NCBI GenBank assembly: GCA_016649735.1
Contig: JAENXA010000003.1
Location: 1-35,086 of the forward strand
From: Prolixibacteraceae bacterium
GTDB taxonomy: Bacteria > Bacteroidota > Bacteroidia > Bacteroidales > Prolixibacteraceae
DNA length: 35,086 nt
Direction: 5' to 3'
Shown: in pieces, positions 34,768 through 35,086 of the stretch
Layout: the number at the start of each line of letters is the position of its first letter
Numbering within the stretch: the stretch's first letter is position 1
Position numbers and translations under genes: made by a program
Notes under the pieces: model-generated
What the model was told of the DNA's origin: nothing
The model's input: the letters and a program-made list of their open reading frames with translations, nothing else
The model's database searches: none

Positions 34768-35086
34768 CTATCTTTTCTCCTGGAAAAATGCTGAAACAAA
34801 ATCACCGCAATCATCTGCCATTACACCTCCTTTTACTTCAGTTTTAGGAAGCATTATATTTGGAATATATTTTGTAAAGCCTCTCTTTTCATCGGAAGCT
34901 CCATATACTAAACGACCAATCTGTGCCCAGGCCAGGGCTCCTGCACACATAACACATGGCTCTACGGTAACATAAAGAGTGCATTTGGTTAAATATTTAG
35001 CACCAAGCATCTCTGAAGCAGCAGTAATAGCCTGCATTTCAGCATGAGCAGTTACATCCTTTAGAGTTTCAGTAAGATTATGTGCC
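34768..35086 (-). CDS. tadA: tRNA-specific adenosine deaminase, N-terminus beyond the window
   Basis: TadA deaminates A34 to inosine in tRNA-Arg(ACG). The visible 106 residues include the zinc and catalytic motif HAEMQAI and the second ligand pair PCVMCAGAL. The frame is open to the last base of the window on the minus strand, so the first roughly 40 residues are missing; the internal ATG at 35037 is not the start because the essential HAE motif would be cut. A cytidine or guanine deaminase is less likely given the TVEPCVMCAGAL context and the short C-terminus. Confidence 0.9.
   Translation of the reverse strand, partial: AHNLTETLKDVTAHAEMQAITAASEMLGAKYLTKCTLYVTVEPCVMCAGALAWAQIGRLVYGASDEKRGFTKYIPNIMLPKTEVKGGVMADDCGDFVSAFFQEKR

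Noticed and set aside
1-35086. Mobile element, prophage or defence island
   Set aside because: No transposase, integrase, phage or nuclease-system genes were found, and base composition looks even throughout.

Overview
This 35 kb window looks like a chromosomal segment of a low-GC member of Bacteroidetes (probably Bacteroidales). The signs are the trp gene order, Bacteroidetes-type promoter elements (TTTG, about 20 bp, then TAnnTTTG) in front of several genes, weak Shine-Dalgarno sequences, and Bacteroidetes-like versions of ZnuA, RpoN, AsnS, RlmN, the U32 protein and the two-component pair. I see no rRNA, tRNA, CRISPR array, phage or insertion sequence. Function calls rest on reading motifs and remembered family consensus; no database search was run.

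Layout. (1) 121-7225, minus strand: a complete tryptophan operon, trpE-G-D-C-F-B-A. It is preceded by a promoter, a 45-codon leader peptide with six Trp codons (WW, W, WWW) and a terminator hairpin, which together form a classic attenuator. A second promoter-like site precedes trpB. (2) 7239-10850, minus: a secreted PHP/Sb-PDE-like protein that seems to have lost its metal ligands, then a zinc/manganese ABC importer (znuA-znuC-znuB). (3) 11052-12321, minus: a TauE/SafE permease with a palindromic upstream region, and yidD. (4) 12526-20215, plus: rlmN, then a tight pdxA-ruvA-U32 (trhP-like) group, a 915-residue membrane-anchored propeller protein and a divergent ClpP. (5) 20336-25908: a SpoU methyltransferase, a lipoprotein, a histidine kinase and response regulator pair, a PAP2-like membrane protein and rpoN. 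(6) 26030-29603, minus: asnS, a decayed GH2 glycosidase tail and nagA. (7) 29950-35086: a HAD hydrolase, trpS, rbfA, a methyltransferase, a LolC/LolE-type permease, a frameshifted zinc-ribbon/ferredoxin gene and the 3' part of tadA.

Most of the window is housekeeping: amino-acid and cofactor synthesis, RNA modification, translation, metal uptake and envelope functions. The points most worth following are the trp attenuator with a plausible antiterminator contact; the GH2 remnant that begins immediately after the nagA stop codon, in the same frame, and carries a one-base deletion; a second one-base frameshift in the ferredoxin gene; the apparent pseudo-enzyme PHP protein; and the solitary ClpP lacking the usual N-terminal segment. 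I found no clear sign of a wholly new multi-gene system.
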